Source: Burkholderia sp. (lineage in GTDB: Bacteria > Pseudomonadota > Gammaproteobacteria > Burkholderiales > Burkholderiaceae). Taken from it: a DNA stretch of 64,000 nt. The notes beneath the pieces were generated by a model. That model searched no databases. It was not told where the DNA came from and saw only the letters and a program-made list of their open reading frames with translations. Positions within the stretch are counted from its first letter, which is position 1. The number at the start of each line of letters is the position of its first letter. The stretch covers positions 1-64,000 of the forward strand of contig JAIRVP010000001.1 in NCBI GenBank assembly GCA_031253835.1, in the 5' to 3' direction. A program made the position numbers and the translations under genes. Positions 46,553-55,570 of the stretch are shown piece after piece.

Positions 46553-46596
46553 ACTTGATACTTGATACCTGACGCGTGAGCGGACGATCCGCCGCG

Positions 46597-47208
46597 TTAC
46601 TTCGCCGAGATCGACGCGAACATTTCGTCGCGTGCCTCGCGCGCTTCCTGCGGCGACAGCCCTTCGATCTGCACACGGCCGGTGCCGGCGTGCACGAGGC
46701 CGAGCACCTTGGCGGCGGCATACGACAGGTCGAGCACGCGGCCGCGCTTGTACGGCCCGCGATCGTTGACCTTCACGACGACCCACTTGCCGGTCGACGC
46801 ATTCGTCACCTTGATGTACGACGACAGCGGCAGCGTGCGGTGCGCGGCGGTAAACGCGTTCATGTTGAAGCGCTCGCCGTTCGCGGTGCGGCGGCCGTGG
46901 AAATCCCGCCCGTACCACGAAGCGCGGCCCGCCTGGCGGAAGTCGGACACATCCTTGCCTTCGATCGGCTCGGCGTTGGCCAGCGACGATTTCTTCGCGT
47001 CCTTGCTGTCCGTCGCCGGCATCGATGCCAGCGCGGAATCGAAATTGAGTTGCTGCTTGTCGTCGTCCGCCTTCGCGGCAGCGGCCGTCTTGTCGACCGC
47101 TTTCTTCTGGTTCACGTTGCCGGTGGTCTGGCTGGGTGGCACCGCACAGCCCGTCAGCGCAAAAAACAATGCAATGGTTCCGAATCGACTCGGAAATCGA
47201 AAATTCAT
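46597..47208 (-). CDS. rlpA: RlpA-like lytic transglycosylase lipoprotein
   Basis: A 203-residue lipoprotein of the RlpA group, which trims peptidoglycan at the septum or side wall. The signal peptide ends at lipobox LTGC. The double-psi-beta-barrel domain starts at GRASWYGRDFHGRRTANGE (about residues 92-110). FNMNAFTAAHRTLP carries the His and VVVKVNDRGPYKRGRV the Asp. It ends without a SPOR domain, so it lacks the usual denuded-glycan targeting. The start at 47208 fits the signal peptide and the AAGGCGA upstream. Confidence 0.88.
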   Translation of the reverse strand: MNFRFPSRFGTIALFFALTGCAVPPSQTTGNVNQKKAVDKTAAAAKADDDKQQLNFDSALASMPATDSKDAKKSSLANAEPIEGKDVSDFRQAGRASWYGRDFHGRRTANGERFNMNAFTAAHRTLPLSSYIKVTNASTGKWVVVKVNDRGPYKRGRVLDLSYAAAKVLGLVHAGTGRVQIEGLSPQEAREARDEMFASISAK

Positions 47209-47863
47209 CGACGTGTCGCCTTCTGGTTCGGGCCGCTCCTTCACGACGCTGCGTCACTACGCAGGCACGCGGCCCGGACGGCAAATGCGTGCACGCCCCG
47301 CTCGGATGCGAGCAGGCGGCTAGCATGGGCGCGGCTTTCGTCTATGCCGCAACCGTCCTGATTAGTTTTCACGTCTGGCGCAACCTGTCCCCAACAGCCT
47401 GACCAGACCCCACATGCCGCCATCGAACATGGCTTCACGTTCGCGCGCGTCGATACGACCAACGCACAGGAACGGCGGCACAGGCCTCATCCGGCGGCGC
47501 GGCAGCAGGGCCGCAGGCGGGCGCGCAGCACCCGGCCGGACAAGACGTGAGCACCGAATATTCGGTGCTGGATACACCGCCGGACTCCCCGGCGGCTGAT
47601 GCTTGACGGTGAATCGAACGCCTCTTTTAACGGGGCCGAAACACCAGCGAATGGCGTGAAATTCACGCGCAATGGAGCGCATTATACATAAATCAAAACC
47701 TTGTCCCGAAAAGCACCCCCGGCGGACCATTGATTCTCACTATGGCTGTAACAATCGACATGCTCCGGGAATGCCCTCGTCCGCGCGTCACAGCACGCGT
47801 CGCACGCGCGGCAGGCGGCGCGCGCGACCGGTACAATCGCTCCTTTTAGCCGCCGGTGCCTCC
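47209..47863. other. 655-base intergenic region rich in inverted repeats
   Basis: No gene is supported. A 122-codon minus frame lacks a ribosome binding site and protein-like sequence. The region contains a TATAAT on the minus strand, three inverted repeats (next entry), and a TACAAT at 47832-47837 that is the likely -10 for the MBL hydrolase gene. Confidence 0.5.
47550..47686 (-). promoter_or_regulatory. minus promoter followed by structured leader
   Basis: A perfect TATAAT (complement of 47681-47686) without a good -35 is followed by a dyad GCGTGAA-A-TTCACGC (47654-47668). Then come a CCGCCGG hairpin (47577-47583 with 47589-47595) and a perfect 20-bp palindrome AGCACCGAATATTCGGTGCT (47550-47569). 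Transcription here would give rlpA a roughly 465-base leader or an unannotated short RNA. Confidence 0.45.
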
Positions 47864-48508
47864 ATGAAAGTCACGCTCATTCCGGTCACGCCGTTCCAGC
47901 AGAACTGCTCGCTGCTCGTCTGCGAGAAAACGGGCCGTGCCGCCGTCGTCGATCCGGGTGGCGACCTCGACCGGATCCAGCAGGAAGTCGCGCGGCAGAA
48001 CGTGCAGATCGAGAAAGTGCTGCTCACGCACGGGCACATCGATCACTGCGCGGGCGCGAAGACGCTCGCGACGCACTACGGCGTGCCGATCGAGGGGCCG
48101 CAGGAAGAAGAACGCTTCTGGATCGAGAAGCTGCCGATGCAGAGCGAACGCTTCGGCTTTCCGGCCGCCGACACCTTCGAGCCCGACCACTGGCTGAACG
48201 ACGGCGACACCGTGCAGTTCGGCGACGAGACGCTCGAGGTCTATCACTGCCCCGGCCACACGCCCGGCCACGTCGTGTTCTTCAGCCGCGAGCATCGTGT
48301 CGCGATCGTCGGCGACGTGCTGTTCGCCGGCTCGATCGGCCGCACCGATTTCCCGCGCGGCAATCACGAGGACCTCGTCCGTTCGATCAAGGAAAAGCTG
48401 TGGCCGCTCGGCGACGACGTGACGTTCGTGCCGGGCCACGGCCCGGTGTCGACGTTCGGCGACGAGCGCCGCACGAACCCGTTCGTGTCCGACAAGGTAT
48501 TCGGATGA
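47864..48508 (+). CDS. MBL-fold metallo-hydrolase (glyoxalase II-like)
   Basis: A 214-residue metallo-beta-lactamase-fold hydrolase. [10 protein letters not shown] (about residues 55-64) is the zinc motif; [10 protein letters not shown] (about 127-136), [14 protein letters not shown] and VPGHGP (about 189-194) complete it. This matches the YcbL/hydroxyacylglutathione-hydrolase-like family. Its stop overlaps the start of the exonuclease gene by ATGA. No good ribosome binding site precedes its ATG, and its -10 lies only 27 bases upstream, so the leader is very short. Confidence 0.9.
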   Translation: MKVTLIPVTPFQQNCSLLVCEKTGRAAVVDPGGDLDRIQQEVARQNVQIEKVLLTHGHIDHCAGAKTLATHYGVPIEGPQEEERFWIEKLPMQSERFGFPAADTFEPDHWLNDGDTVQFGDETLEVYHCPGHTPGHVVFFSREHRVAIVGDVLFAGSIGRTDFPRGNHEDLVRSIKEKLWPLGDDVTFVPGHGPVSTFGDERRTNPFVSDKVFG

Positions 48509-49164
48509 ACCAGACCGCCATCCCGGAAATCTACGTCAGCACCGACGTCGAGGCCGACGGCCCGATCCCCGGCCCGCATTCGATGCTGAGCTTCGCGTCG
48601 GCCGCCTACACCGAGGACAAGCAGCTGATCGCGACGTTCTCGGCCAACCTCGAGACGCTGCCCGGCGCGCAGGCGCACCCGGTGCAGGAAGCGTGGTGGA
48701 AGACCGAGCCCGAAGCATGGGCCGCGTGCCGGCACGACCTGCAGGCGCCCGAGGCGGCGCTGGTCGCATACGTCGACTGGGTCGAGGCGCTGCCCGGCAA
48801 GCCCGTGTTCGTCGCGATGCCGGCCGGCTTCGATTTCACGTTCATGTTCTGGTACATGATGCGCTTCGCGGGACGCTGCCCGTTCTCGTGGTCCGCGCTC
48901 GACATCAAGACGCTCGCGTTCGCGATGACGGGCCTGCCGTACCGCAAGGCGATCAAGCCGCGCTTTCCGAAGCACTGGTTCGACGACCATCCGCATACGC
49001 ACGTCGCGCTCGACGACGCGATCGAGCAAGGCGCGCTGTTCTGCAACATGCTCGCCGACCTGCGCCGGCAGCAGGCCGCGCTCGCAGGCCTCGCCGTGTC
49101 GGACACCGATCGGTCGGAGCGCGCGGGGGCGGGACAAAATCCCACGGATCCGCGAGCAAATTAG
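48505..49164 (+). CDS. DnaQ-like 3'-5' exonuclease
   Basis: A 219-residue DEDDh exonuclease-fold protein. STDVEADG (about residues 11-18) gives the Asp-x-Glu pair. AGFDFTF (about 109-115) carries the third acidic residue, and [10 protein letters not shown] (about 168-177) the His and last Asp. It begins within the stop codon of the MBL gene (ATGA), a sign of coupled translation. The substrate is unknown; it lacks the extra domains of the polymerase III epsilon subunit. Confidence 0.82.
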   Translation: MNQTAIPEIYVSTDVEADGPIPGPHSMLSFASAAYTEDKQLIATFSANLETLPGAQAHPVQEAWWKTEPEAWAACRHDLQAPEAALVAYVDWVEALPGKPVFVAMPAGFDFTFMFWYMMRFAGRCPFSWSALDIKTLAFAMTGLPYRKAIKPRFPKHWFDDHPHTHVALDDAIEQGALFCNMLADLRRQQAALAGLAVSDTDRSERAGAGQNPTDPRAN

Positions 49165-49255
49165 CGAATCTCGCTCACCAGCGCCACGCCAGATTGCCTT
49201 TCCTTTCCCGGCCCTCTAACATTCAGCATGTTGTTGCTGCCGCATGGAGGCGCAG

Positions 49256-49714
49256 GTGACGCTCGATTCCTTTTCGCAAAAAATCCTTCGCCTGTTGCAG
49301 CTCGACGCGCGCCGTTCCGTTCAGGAAATTTCCGACCAGGTCGGCCTGTCGAGCACGCCGTGCTGGCGCCGCATCAAGGACATGGAACAGTCAGGCGTGA
49401 TCCAGCGCTACACGGCGCTGCTCGATCGCGAGAAACTCGGCCTGCACGTCTGCGCGCTCGCGCACGTGCACCTGACGCGCCACAACGAAGGCGGCGTCGA
49501 GCAGTTCGAACGCGAGATCGCGACCTGCCCGGAAGTCACCGAGTGCTACAGCACGACCGGCGAAGCCGATTACATCCTCAAGATCGTCGCGCCGGACATC
49601 AAGGCGTACGACGTGTTCCTGCACGAACGCATCTTCAAGATCCCCGCCGTGTCGCAGGTGCGCACGAGCGTCGTGCTGCGCGAAATCAAGTTCGACACGC
49701 AACTGCCGCTGTAA
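49256..49714 (+). CDS. Lrp/AsnC-family regulator
   Basis: A 152-residue Lrp/AsnC protein. Winged helix: LDARRSVQEISDQVGLSSTP, then RRIKDMEQSG. The RAM domain reads ECYSTTGEADYILKIVAPD. GGAGG (49246-49250) lies five bases before GTG 49256. This makes the GTG the better start, although an ATG at 49244 is in frame and overlaps that site. Its target is not evident. Confidence 0.9.
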   Translation: MTLDSFSQKILRLLQLDARRSVQEISDQVGLSSTPCWRRIKDMEQSGVIQRYTALLDREKLGLHVCALAHVHLTRHNEGGVEQFEREIATCPEVTECYSTTGEADYILKIVAPDIKAYDVFLHERIFKIPAVSQVRTSVVLREIKFDTQLPL

Positions 49715-49765
49715 CGCGCGGGCCGGCCCGGCCGGTGCGCAGCGTTCGCGGCTACCGGCCGCCGG

Positions 49766-50923
49766 TCACGGCTGCGCGGGCATCGCGCGCGTGAAACCGA
49801 TCCGACGCGCGCCGAACTCGCGCTCCAGCGCGCCGACGTCGATCCGGCCGGCCAGCGCCGCATCCGCTTCGTGCGGATCGCTGGCGAGCGTCACGTCGAC
49901 CTCGAGCCCCGTACTCAGGTAATGCAGGTTGATCGCCGTCGCGTGCAGCCCGCGCTGCGCGAGCGCGGCCTCGAGCCGTGCCGCGATCTCGCCGCGCGGC
50001 GGCAGCGCGAGCGCCGGGCGGCGCGCCGCGTCGTTCTCCGGGTCGACGTGGATCAGCGCGTCGAGCACGCGCGGATCGGACAGCACGCGCGCACGCGCGG
50101 TCTCGGCGATGTAGTGCCCTTCGGAGACGGAGATCTTCGGATCCACGAGGATGTGCGCGTCGACGAGCGCGGCATCGCCCATCTTGCGCGTGCGCAGGTC
50201 GTGCACGTCGCGCACGCCGGGCGTCGCCGCGAGCAGCGCGCGGATCTCGGCCGTGTCGGCCGTATCGAGCGCGCGGTCGGACAAGTCCTGCAACGCGTCA
50301 TAGCCGAACGTCCAGCCCATCCGCGCGACCATGAAGCCGACGATCGCGGCCGCGATCGGGTCGAGCAGCTTCACGCCGGCCAGGCTGCCGACGATGCCGA
50401 TCGCGACGACCAGCGACGACGCGGCATCCGAACGCGCGTGCCACGCATTCGCGACGAGCATCGCCGAACGCACGCGCCGCGCCTCGCGCAGCATGTAGCG
50501 AAACAGCGCCTCTTTCGACACGAGCACCGTCAGCGCAACGATCAGCGCGGAAAAATGGACAGCGGGGATGTTTTCGAGATTAACGAGGCGGTCGCCGGCG
50601 CGCCAGAGCATGCCGATCCCGACCGCAATCAGGATCGCGCCGAGAAACAATGACGCGACCGTCTCGTAGCGGCTATGGCCGTAATTGTGGTCGGCATCCG
50701 GCGATGCACCACTATGGCGATTCGCAACCAGCACGACAAAATCCGAGATCAAATCGGATATCGAATGCACACCGTCAGCAATCAATGCCTGCGAATGCGC
50801 AATCGTACCGACGACGATCTGAAATGTCGCAAGCACGACATTCAGCACAATACTGACGAGCGTGCTCTTGCGCGCAACCGCGTGCTTATCTGCGCTCTGC
50901 GCGTCGCCGGAAAACGTGGACAT
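49766..50923 (-). CDS. cation diffusion facilitator efflux protein
   Basis: A 385-residue CDF-family metal:proton antiporter with six helices in the first 220 residues. ALIADGVHSISDLISD (about 45-60) and AWHARSDAASS (about 159-169) carry the His/Asp metal site. DHNYGHSRYE (about 78-87) is the family's loop. The C-terminal cytoplasmic domain (VHDLRTRKMGDAALVDAHI) is followed by an extra ~80-residue segment beyond the usual length. Divalent metal efflux (Zn, Fe, Mn or Co) is likely. Confidence 0.92.
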   Translation of the reverse strand: MSTFSGDAQSADKHAVARKSTLVSIVLNVVLATFQIVVGTIAHSQALIADGVHSISDLISDFVVLVANRHSGASPDADHNYGHSRYETVASLFLGAILIAVGIGMLWRAGDRLVNLENIPAVHFSALIVALTVLVSKEALFRYMLREARRVRSAMLVANAWHARSDAASSLVVAIGIVGSLAGVKLLDPIAAAIVGFMVARMGWTFGYDALQDLSDRALDTADTAEIRALLAATPGVRDVHDLRTRKMGDAALVDAHILVDPKISVSEGHYIAETARARVLSDPRVLDALIHVDPENDAARRPALALPPRGEIAARLEAALAQRGLHATAINLHYLSTGLEVDVTLASDPHEADAALAGRIDVGALEREFGARRIGFTRAMPAQP

Positions 50924-51099
50924 GAAATATGAGATATCGGTGTGCGATACGCAATTCTATCAAACGCGCCCCGCGAAGCCGCCCAATGCCCACAAATTTC
51001 TTATTTAAATCAATCGCTTATACGAACGTGTCGCATTTTCATTCACGCGGCATTATTACACTTTCATGACAATGCTTGCGCGCCGGCGGCGCCCGGAAA

Positions 51100-51134
51100 C
51101 AAAAAAAGCCGCGCTCCTGAACGGATACGCGGCT
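51100..51134 (-). terminator. terminator of the H-NS-like gene
   Basis: A 7-bp stem (51128-51134 with 51107-51113) with a 14-base loop is followed on the minus strand by an eight-T run (51107-51100). Confidence 0.85.
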
Positions 51135-51165
51135 CTTTTGAAGCGCAGGCGACTTAAACAAACGT

Positions 51166-51459
51166 TTAAATCGCGAACTGTTCGCGGTTCTTGCCGGCAA
51201 TCCAGCGCGGCGGCTTGCCACGGCCCGACCACGTCGCGCCCGTTTCCGGATCGCGGTACTTCGCGGCCACGCCTGCGCGCGGACGGCCAACCTTGCCAGC
51301 CTTCGCGCGGCTGAGACCGAGTTCGGCGAGCGAAAAGCCGTAGTCGGCAATTTTCTGCTTCACGTCATTCAGCACTTCAGCGTATTCACGCGACTTCGCT
51401 TCTTCGATTTGCTTCTCCAGCTTCTCCCGCTGGGCCAGCAGGTCCTTGTAAGAAGACAT
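51166..51459 (-). CDS. H-NS family nucleoid-associated protein
   Basis: A 97-residue H-NS/BpH3-type histone-like protein. Residues 1-45 form a coiled-coil oligomerisation region (QREKLEKQIEEAKSREYAEV). The C-terminal domain has the DNA-binding core YRDPETGATWSGRGKPPRWI (about 69-88). AGGGAAA precedes the ATG at 51459. It silences AT-rich foreign DNA in related bacteria. It has its own promoter region and terminator. Confidence 0.93.
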   Translation of the reverse strand: MSSYKDLLAQREKLEKQIEEAKSREYAEVLNDVKQKIADYGFSLAELGLSRAKAGKVGRPRAGVAAKYRDPETGATWSGRGKPPRWIAGKNREQFAI

Positions 51460-51815
51460 AGTTTCCCTTTCTATCTGACCAATGGCGCCGGTCTGCAGCC
51501 AGCTCACCATTCATGAAATATATGTGCCTCGGATTTTCGAAGGCAGAGATTAGCACAAAAAAGATTTGATAGAAGCGAGATTCACGAAAATCCCGAGACC
51601 AATTGTAATTCGCGCATGTCATTTTGACCGGCCGCGGCCTTTTCTCAAATTTTTACGTCCCTGTACAGAGATTAGGACATTAGTGATTGCCTATTCGGGC
51701 TATCAACATACGCAATTACCCTGTATTCGGGAAAATCGAAGCTTTCATCGGACGACAGCTTTGCGAAAACCACATGACGCGGTTTGCTAAACGGACAAAT
51801 CACTGACCCGCGACG
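51460..51815. other. AT-rich region upstream of the H-NS-like gene
   Basis: A 356-base region with clearly lower GC content. On the minus strand TGCTAATCT (extended -10, complement of 51547-51554) is the best promoter for the H-NS-like gene. AT-rich DNA of this kind is a typical H-NS target, so autoregulation is plausible. Nothing else is recognised. Confidence 0.45.
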
Positions 51816-52475
51816 TCACGTCACATCTCGGGCGCATGCAATCAGCCGGTCGCGCAGTGCGCCAATATCGGCAGACGGCTCTTCGAATGGCGTGCGCACG
51901 CGGCGGCCTTCGTATCGCCAGTCGGCACCGTGGCGATCGACGCCGAGCAGGTCGAGCCCGTCGCGGCGCGCGGCGCCGGCATCGTAGGCGTGCCACAGCG
52001 CCTGCTCGTCGTCGAGCGCGAGCGGCGGCCGTGCGTCGAGCTGCGTGCCGTCGACCCAGCCCATCCGCCCGAAACCGCCGATATAGCGCAGCCGCTCGAT
52101 ATCGAGCGCCCAGAACGCGAAATCGCCGAGCGCGAGATAGCGCGCGGCGGCCGGCTCGTAGCGCAGGTAGCGCGCGGCGACATGCGGATCGTCGCCGAGC
52201 GGCACGAACCGGCCGAGCAGCGTCGCGCGCTCGGCGTTCAGCACGTCGCCATCCGGCGCGTCGACGACCAGGAAGCCCGCCCGCGGATCGGCGGCGAGAT
52301 TGCGCGTGTGCTCGGCCAGGCCGCTGACGAGGATCACGGGCCGATGGCTTGCATCGGGTGCAAACGGGACGACCGTCGGGTACGGGAAACCCTGCGGTTC
52401 GCGCGTGTGGGTGGCGAGCGTGCCGAGCGCGCAACGGTGCAGCAGGTGCAGCGCGAGGGCGGGATCGATGTTCAA
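51816..52475 (-). CDS. HugZ-like / PPOX-class flavin-split-barrel protein
   Basis: A 219-residue pyridoxamine-phosphate-oxidase-fold protein. CALGTLATHTREPQGFPYPTVVPF (about residues 15-38) is the split-barrel start. GLAEHTRNLAADPRAGFLV follows, then a C-terminal extension (ALWHAYDAGAARRDGLDLLGVDRHG) like the DUF2470-type tail of haem-utilisation HugZ proteins. Haem or flavin binding is possible. The start is TTG at 52475, five bases after AGGAG. Confidence 0.82.
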   Translation of the reverse strand: MNIDPALALHLLHRCALGTLATHTREPQGFPYPTVVPFAPDASHRPVILVSGLAEHTRNLAADPRAGFLVVDAPDGDVLNAERATLLGRFVPLGDDPHVAARYLRYEPAAARYLALGDFAFWALDIERLRYIGGFGRMGWVDGTQLDARPPLALDDEQALWHAYDAGAARRDGLDLLGVDRHGADWRYEGRRVRTPFEEPSADIGALRDRLIACARDVT

Positions 52476-52697
52476 GAGGACTCCTGCGGTCGAAGGGCGG
52501 CGCGTCGTTCATGCCGCATGCGCTTCGATGTTACCCGCCGATGCGGCGCGCCGCGCGTCGGCCAAACGGCCAATGCGGCCCGGTCAGCCTATCGCCGGCC
52601 GACCGGACAGCGCCGCGCAGGATCGTAAGCGGTTCGATAGAATCGGACGATTCCGACGGACGCCGCGCGCGTCCGTGCATTTTTTGCGAGCCTTCCC

Positions 52698-53915
52698 GTG
52701 TCCGAATCCTCTTCTCCCGAATCGTCGTCCCCGTTCGCCGCGCCGCCCGACGCGCATCGCGTGCTGCCGCTGCCGGCCCGCCAGCGCGCGCGCACGGCGT
52801 CGATGGCGCTGTTCTTCGTCGCCGGCATGATGTACGCGTCATGGGGCGTGCACGTGCCGACCGTGCGCGACAAGTTCGCGCTGAGCCCCGGCCTGCTGTC
52901 GATCGCGCTGTTCGCGGTCGCCGGCGGCTCGATCGCCGCGATGCTGACCATCGCGCGCTGGATCACCCGCGTCGGCTCGCGCACCGCGTGCGTCACGGGC
53001 GGGCTCGTGATGTCCGCCTGCGCGGCGCTGATCCTCGTCGTGCCCGACTACTGGATGCTGCTCGCGGTGCTCGCGCTGTTCGGCTTCTCGATGGCCACGC
53101 TCGACGTCGCGATGAACGCCGAGGCCAGCGCGGTCGAGATCGCGCTCGGCAAGCCGATCATGTCGTCGCTGCACGGGATGTTCAGCATCGGCGGGATGTC
53201 GGGCGCGGCCGCCGGCGGCGCGCTGCTGTCGGCCGGCATGGCGCCGGCCGCGCATCTCGCGCTCGCGGCGGCCGTGAGCGCCGCGGTGCTGGTGGCCGCC
53301 AGCCCGGCCGTGCTGCCGCACGTGCCGCACCACGAACACGCGCACGGCGGCGGCAACCGCTGGCGCTCGCCCGCGTTGTGGATGCTCGGCGGCATCGCGC
53401 TGATCGCCCTGATCGCCGAGGGCGCGATGTACGACTGGGCGACGGTCTACATGCGCGACGTCGTCGCGGCGAGCCCCGCGCTCGCGAGCGCCGCGTATGC
53501 GGCGTTCTCGGGCGGGATGGCCATCGCGCGCTTCGCGGGCGACGCCGTGCGCGCCCGCTTCGGCGCGCCGCAGCTCATATTCGCGAGCGCGTCGCTCGCG
53601 TGCGCGGGGATGATCGGCGCGCTGCTGCTGCCGAATCCGGCCGCGGTGCTGACCGGCTTCACGCTGATGGGCCTCGGCCTCGCGAACATGATGCCCGTGC
53701 TGTTCGCGGCCGCCGCGCGCGTGAAGGGCATCCACGCGGCCGAAGGGCTCGCGCACGTGGCCGGGCTCGCGTATTTCGGACTGCTGTTCGGTCCGGTCGT
53801 GATCGGTGCGGTCGCGCAGGCCGCGAACCTGACGATCGGCCTGTCGGTCGTCGCGCTGTGCGCGGCGCTCGTCGCGATCATCGCGCCGAAGGTGCTCGCA
53901 CACCTGAAGATCTGA
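52698..53915 (+). CDS. MFS transporter (YbjJ-like)
   Basis: A 405-residue major facilitator protein with 12 helices. The N-terminal 35 residues are hydrophilic (Ser/Pro-rich). Helix 1 holds ASWGVHVPTVRDKF, typical of the YbjJ/FucP-like group. A His-rich loop (HVPHHEHAHGGG, about residues 211-222) connects the halves and might bind a metal. The start is GTG. The substrate is unknown. Confidence 0.85.
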   Translation: MSESSSPESSSPFAAPPDAHRVLPLPARQRARTASMALFFVAGMMYASWGVHVPTVRDKFALSPGLLSIALFAVAGGSIAAMLTIARWITRVGSRTACVTGGLVMSACAALILVVPDYWMLLAVLALFGFSMATLDVAMNAEASAVEIALGKPIMSSLHGMFSIGGMSGAAAGGALLSAGMAPAAHLALAAAVSAAVLVAASPAVLPHVPHHEHAHGGGNRWRSPALWMLGGIALIALIAEGAMYDWATVYMRDVVAASPALASAAYAAFSGGMAIARFAGDAVRARFGAPQLIFASASLACAGMIGALLLPNPAAVLTGFTLMGLGLANMMPVLFAAAARVKGIHAAEGLAHVAGLAYFGLLFGPVVIGAVAQAANLTIGLSVVALCAALVAIIAPKVLAHLKI

Positions 53916-53949
53916 CGGCACGGCGCACGCCGGCCCGGACGGCCAAAAA

Positions 53950-53983
53950 GAAAACGCGCATGCGTTGCCGCATGCGCGTTTTC
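53950..53983. terminator. bidirectional terminator between MFS and LivK genes
   Basis: A perfect 15-bp stem GAAAACGCGCATGCG (53950-53964) with 53969-53983, loop TTGC, lies between two convergent genes with A/T ends inside the stem. Confidence 0.85.
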
Positions 53984-54009
53984 ACCCCTTCTGTTGACCG
54001 CTTGTCGCG

Positions 54010-55152
54010 TTACATCTTCACTTCGTCGAGCAGCGACTTCTTGCCGCCCTTGTAGTTGTACAGCGAGATCACGCCGTGCTGCAGGTCGCCCTTCGAGTCG
54101 AAGGTCGTCGTGCCGATCACGCCCGTGTAGTTCGTCGCCGGCATCGCCGCGAGGATCTTCGCCGGATCCGTCGAGTTCGCGCGCTTCATCGCGTCAGCGA
54201 TGATGTACACGGCGTCATACGTGAACGGTGCGTAGATCTGGATCGGCTGGCCGAAACGCTTTTCGTACTTCGCCTTGAACGCGCCGCCGCCCGGCATCTT
54301 CTCGAGCGACGCACCGGCTTCCGAGCACACGACGTTGTCGGTCGCATCGCCGGCCAGGTCGGCCAGCTTTTCCGTGCACACGCCGTCGCCCGCGAAGATC
54401 TTCGCGCGCAGGCCGAGCTGCTTCGCCTGTTTCGCGAACGGGCCGCCGGTGGCGTCCATGCCGCCGTACATGATCGCGTCCGGATTCTCGCCCTTGATCT
54501 TGGTCAGAATCGCGCGGAAGTCGACCGCCTTGTCGTTCGTCGCGTCATGCGACATCACCTTCAGGCCGAGCGCCTTCGCCTTCTTCTCGAACTCGTTCGC
54601 GAGACCCTGGCCGTATGCGGTCGAATCGTCGACCACGGCCACGCTCTTGATGCCCTTCGAGTGCGCGTAGTTCGCCAGTGCCGGGCCCTGCTGCGCATCG
54701 GTCGCGACCACGCGGTACGTGGTCTTGAAGCCTTGCTGCGTGTAGGCCGGGTTGGTCGCCGACGGCGAGATCTGCACGATGCCCGCATCGCTGTAGATCT
54801 TCGAGGCCGGGATCGACGTGCCCGAGTTCAGGTGGCCGACCACGGCGACGACCTTGTCGTCGACGAGCTTCTGCGCAACCTGCGTGGCCTGCCGCGGGTC
54901 GGCCGCGTCATCCTGCGGGTCGAGTTGCAGCGTGATTTTCTGGCCGCCGACCGTGAGACCCTTCGCATTGATCTCTTCGACTGCGAGACGTGCGCCGTTT
55001 TCGTTGTCCTTGCCCAGGTGTGCAATGCCGCCCGTCAAGGGCGCGACGTGGCCGATCTTGACGACTTGATCGGCGGCCGCGTTGCTTGCAGCTGCAACGC
55101 ACAGCATCGCCGCGGCGGTGATCGGCAACAGCTTTTGCATCTTGATATTCAT
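54010..55152 (-). CDS. branched-chain amino-acid ABC transporter binding protein
   Basis: A 380-residue periplasmic binding protein of the LivJ/LivK group. The signal peptide ends near NAAA-D. The ligand domain starts VVKIGHVAPLTGGIAHLGKD, with GHLNSGTSIPASKIY (about 100-114) at the amino-acid-binding face. GGAGA before the ATG at 55152 fixes the start; the longer frame lacks a signal peptide at its tip. It stands alone, so its permease and ATPase subunits must be encoded elsewhere. Confidence 0.93.
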   Translation of the reverse strand: MNIKMQKLLPITAAAMLCVAAASNAAADQVVKIGHVAPLTGGIAHLGKDNENGARLAVEEINAKGLTVGGQKITLQLDPQDDAADPRQATQVAQKLVDDKVVAVVGHLNSGTSIPASKIYSDAGIVQISPSATNPAYTQQGFKTTYRVVATDAQQGPALANYAHSKGIKSVAVVDDSTAYGQGLANEFEKKAKALGLKVMSHDATNDKAVDFRAILTKIKGENPDAIMYGGMDATGGPFAKQAKQLGLRAKIFAGDGVCTEKLADLAGDATDNVVCSEAGASLEKMPGGGAFKAKYEKRFGQPIQIYAPFTYDAVYIIADAMKRANSTDPAKILAAMPATNYTGVIGTTTFDSKGDLQHGVISLYNYKGGKKSLLDEVKM

Positions 55153-55306
55153 GTAAGTCTCCAGTTTCGGTCCCATAAAACGCCATCGCCCGGTGCCCCG
55201 CTGCCATCCCTGTGTTTGCAATCACTGGACGATTCGCCGGTTGCATCGTTCATGCACTTGGCCTCAAGCACGTGAAAACAGCCGCTTTTAGCAGCCACCC
55301 GTCCGT

Positions 55307-55372
55307 ACTTGCGCGCAAGTGTAGGTGATCAAATTAATTTGTGGGACTTTTTTGGGGTAGTGGTAACACTAC
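55307..55372. promoter_or_regulatory. two dyads upstream of the LivK-like gene
   Basis: ACTTGCGCGCAAGT (55307-55320) is a perfect 14-bp palindrome. GTAGTG-GTAA-CACTAC (55357-55372) is a second dyad. On the minus strand TACACT (55323-55318) is the likely -10. The two dyads would thus lie at the start site and near or upstream of -35. The rest of the 55153-55570 gap shows nothing else clear. Confidence 0.4.
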
Positions 55373-55570
55373 TGATATGCGCACTTTGGAATGAAGACTC
55401 GAATATCGCCGCAAGCCCCGCCGGATAAGGGTTTCCGCTAATTTCAGGCAGCTTGTTGAAAGGTCGATTCAAAAGAATCCCGGGGCATTTCGATTCGGTA
55501 TTTTGTGCCCGCGATCATTGAATGAAACGCGCGTGACAACACACGCGTTTCGTCGTCCGATATGAACGAT

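Noticed and set aside
47362..47730. 122-codon minus frame in the rlpA upstream gap
   Set aside because: Crosses the TATAAT and inverted repeats, has no ribosome binding site and no protein-like pattern.
55524..55551. GAAACGCG...CGCGTTTC hairpin after nitronate monooxygenase
   Set aside because: Stem is only 8 bp with a 12-base loop and no T-tract, so I do not call it a terminator.
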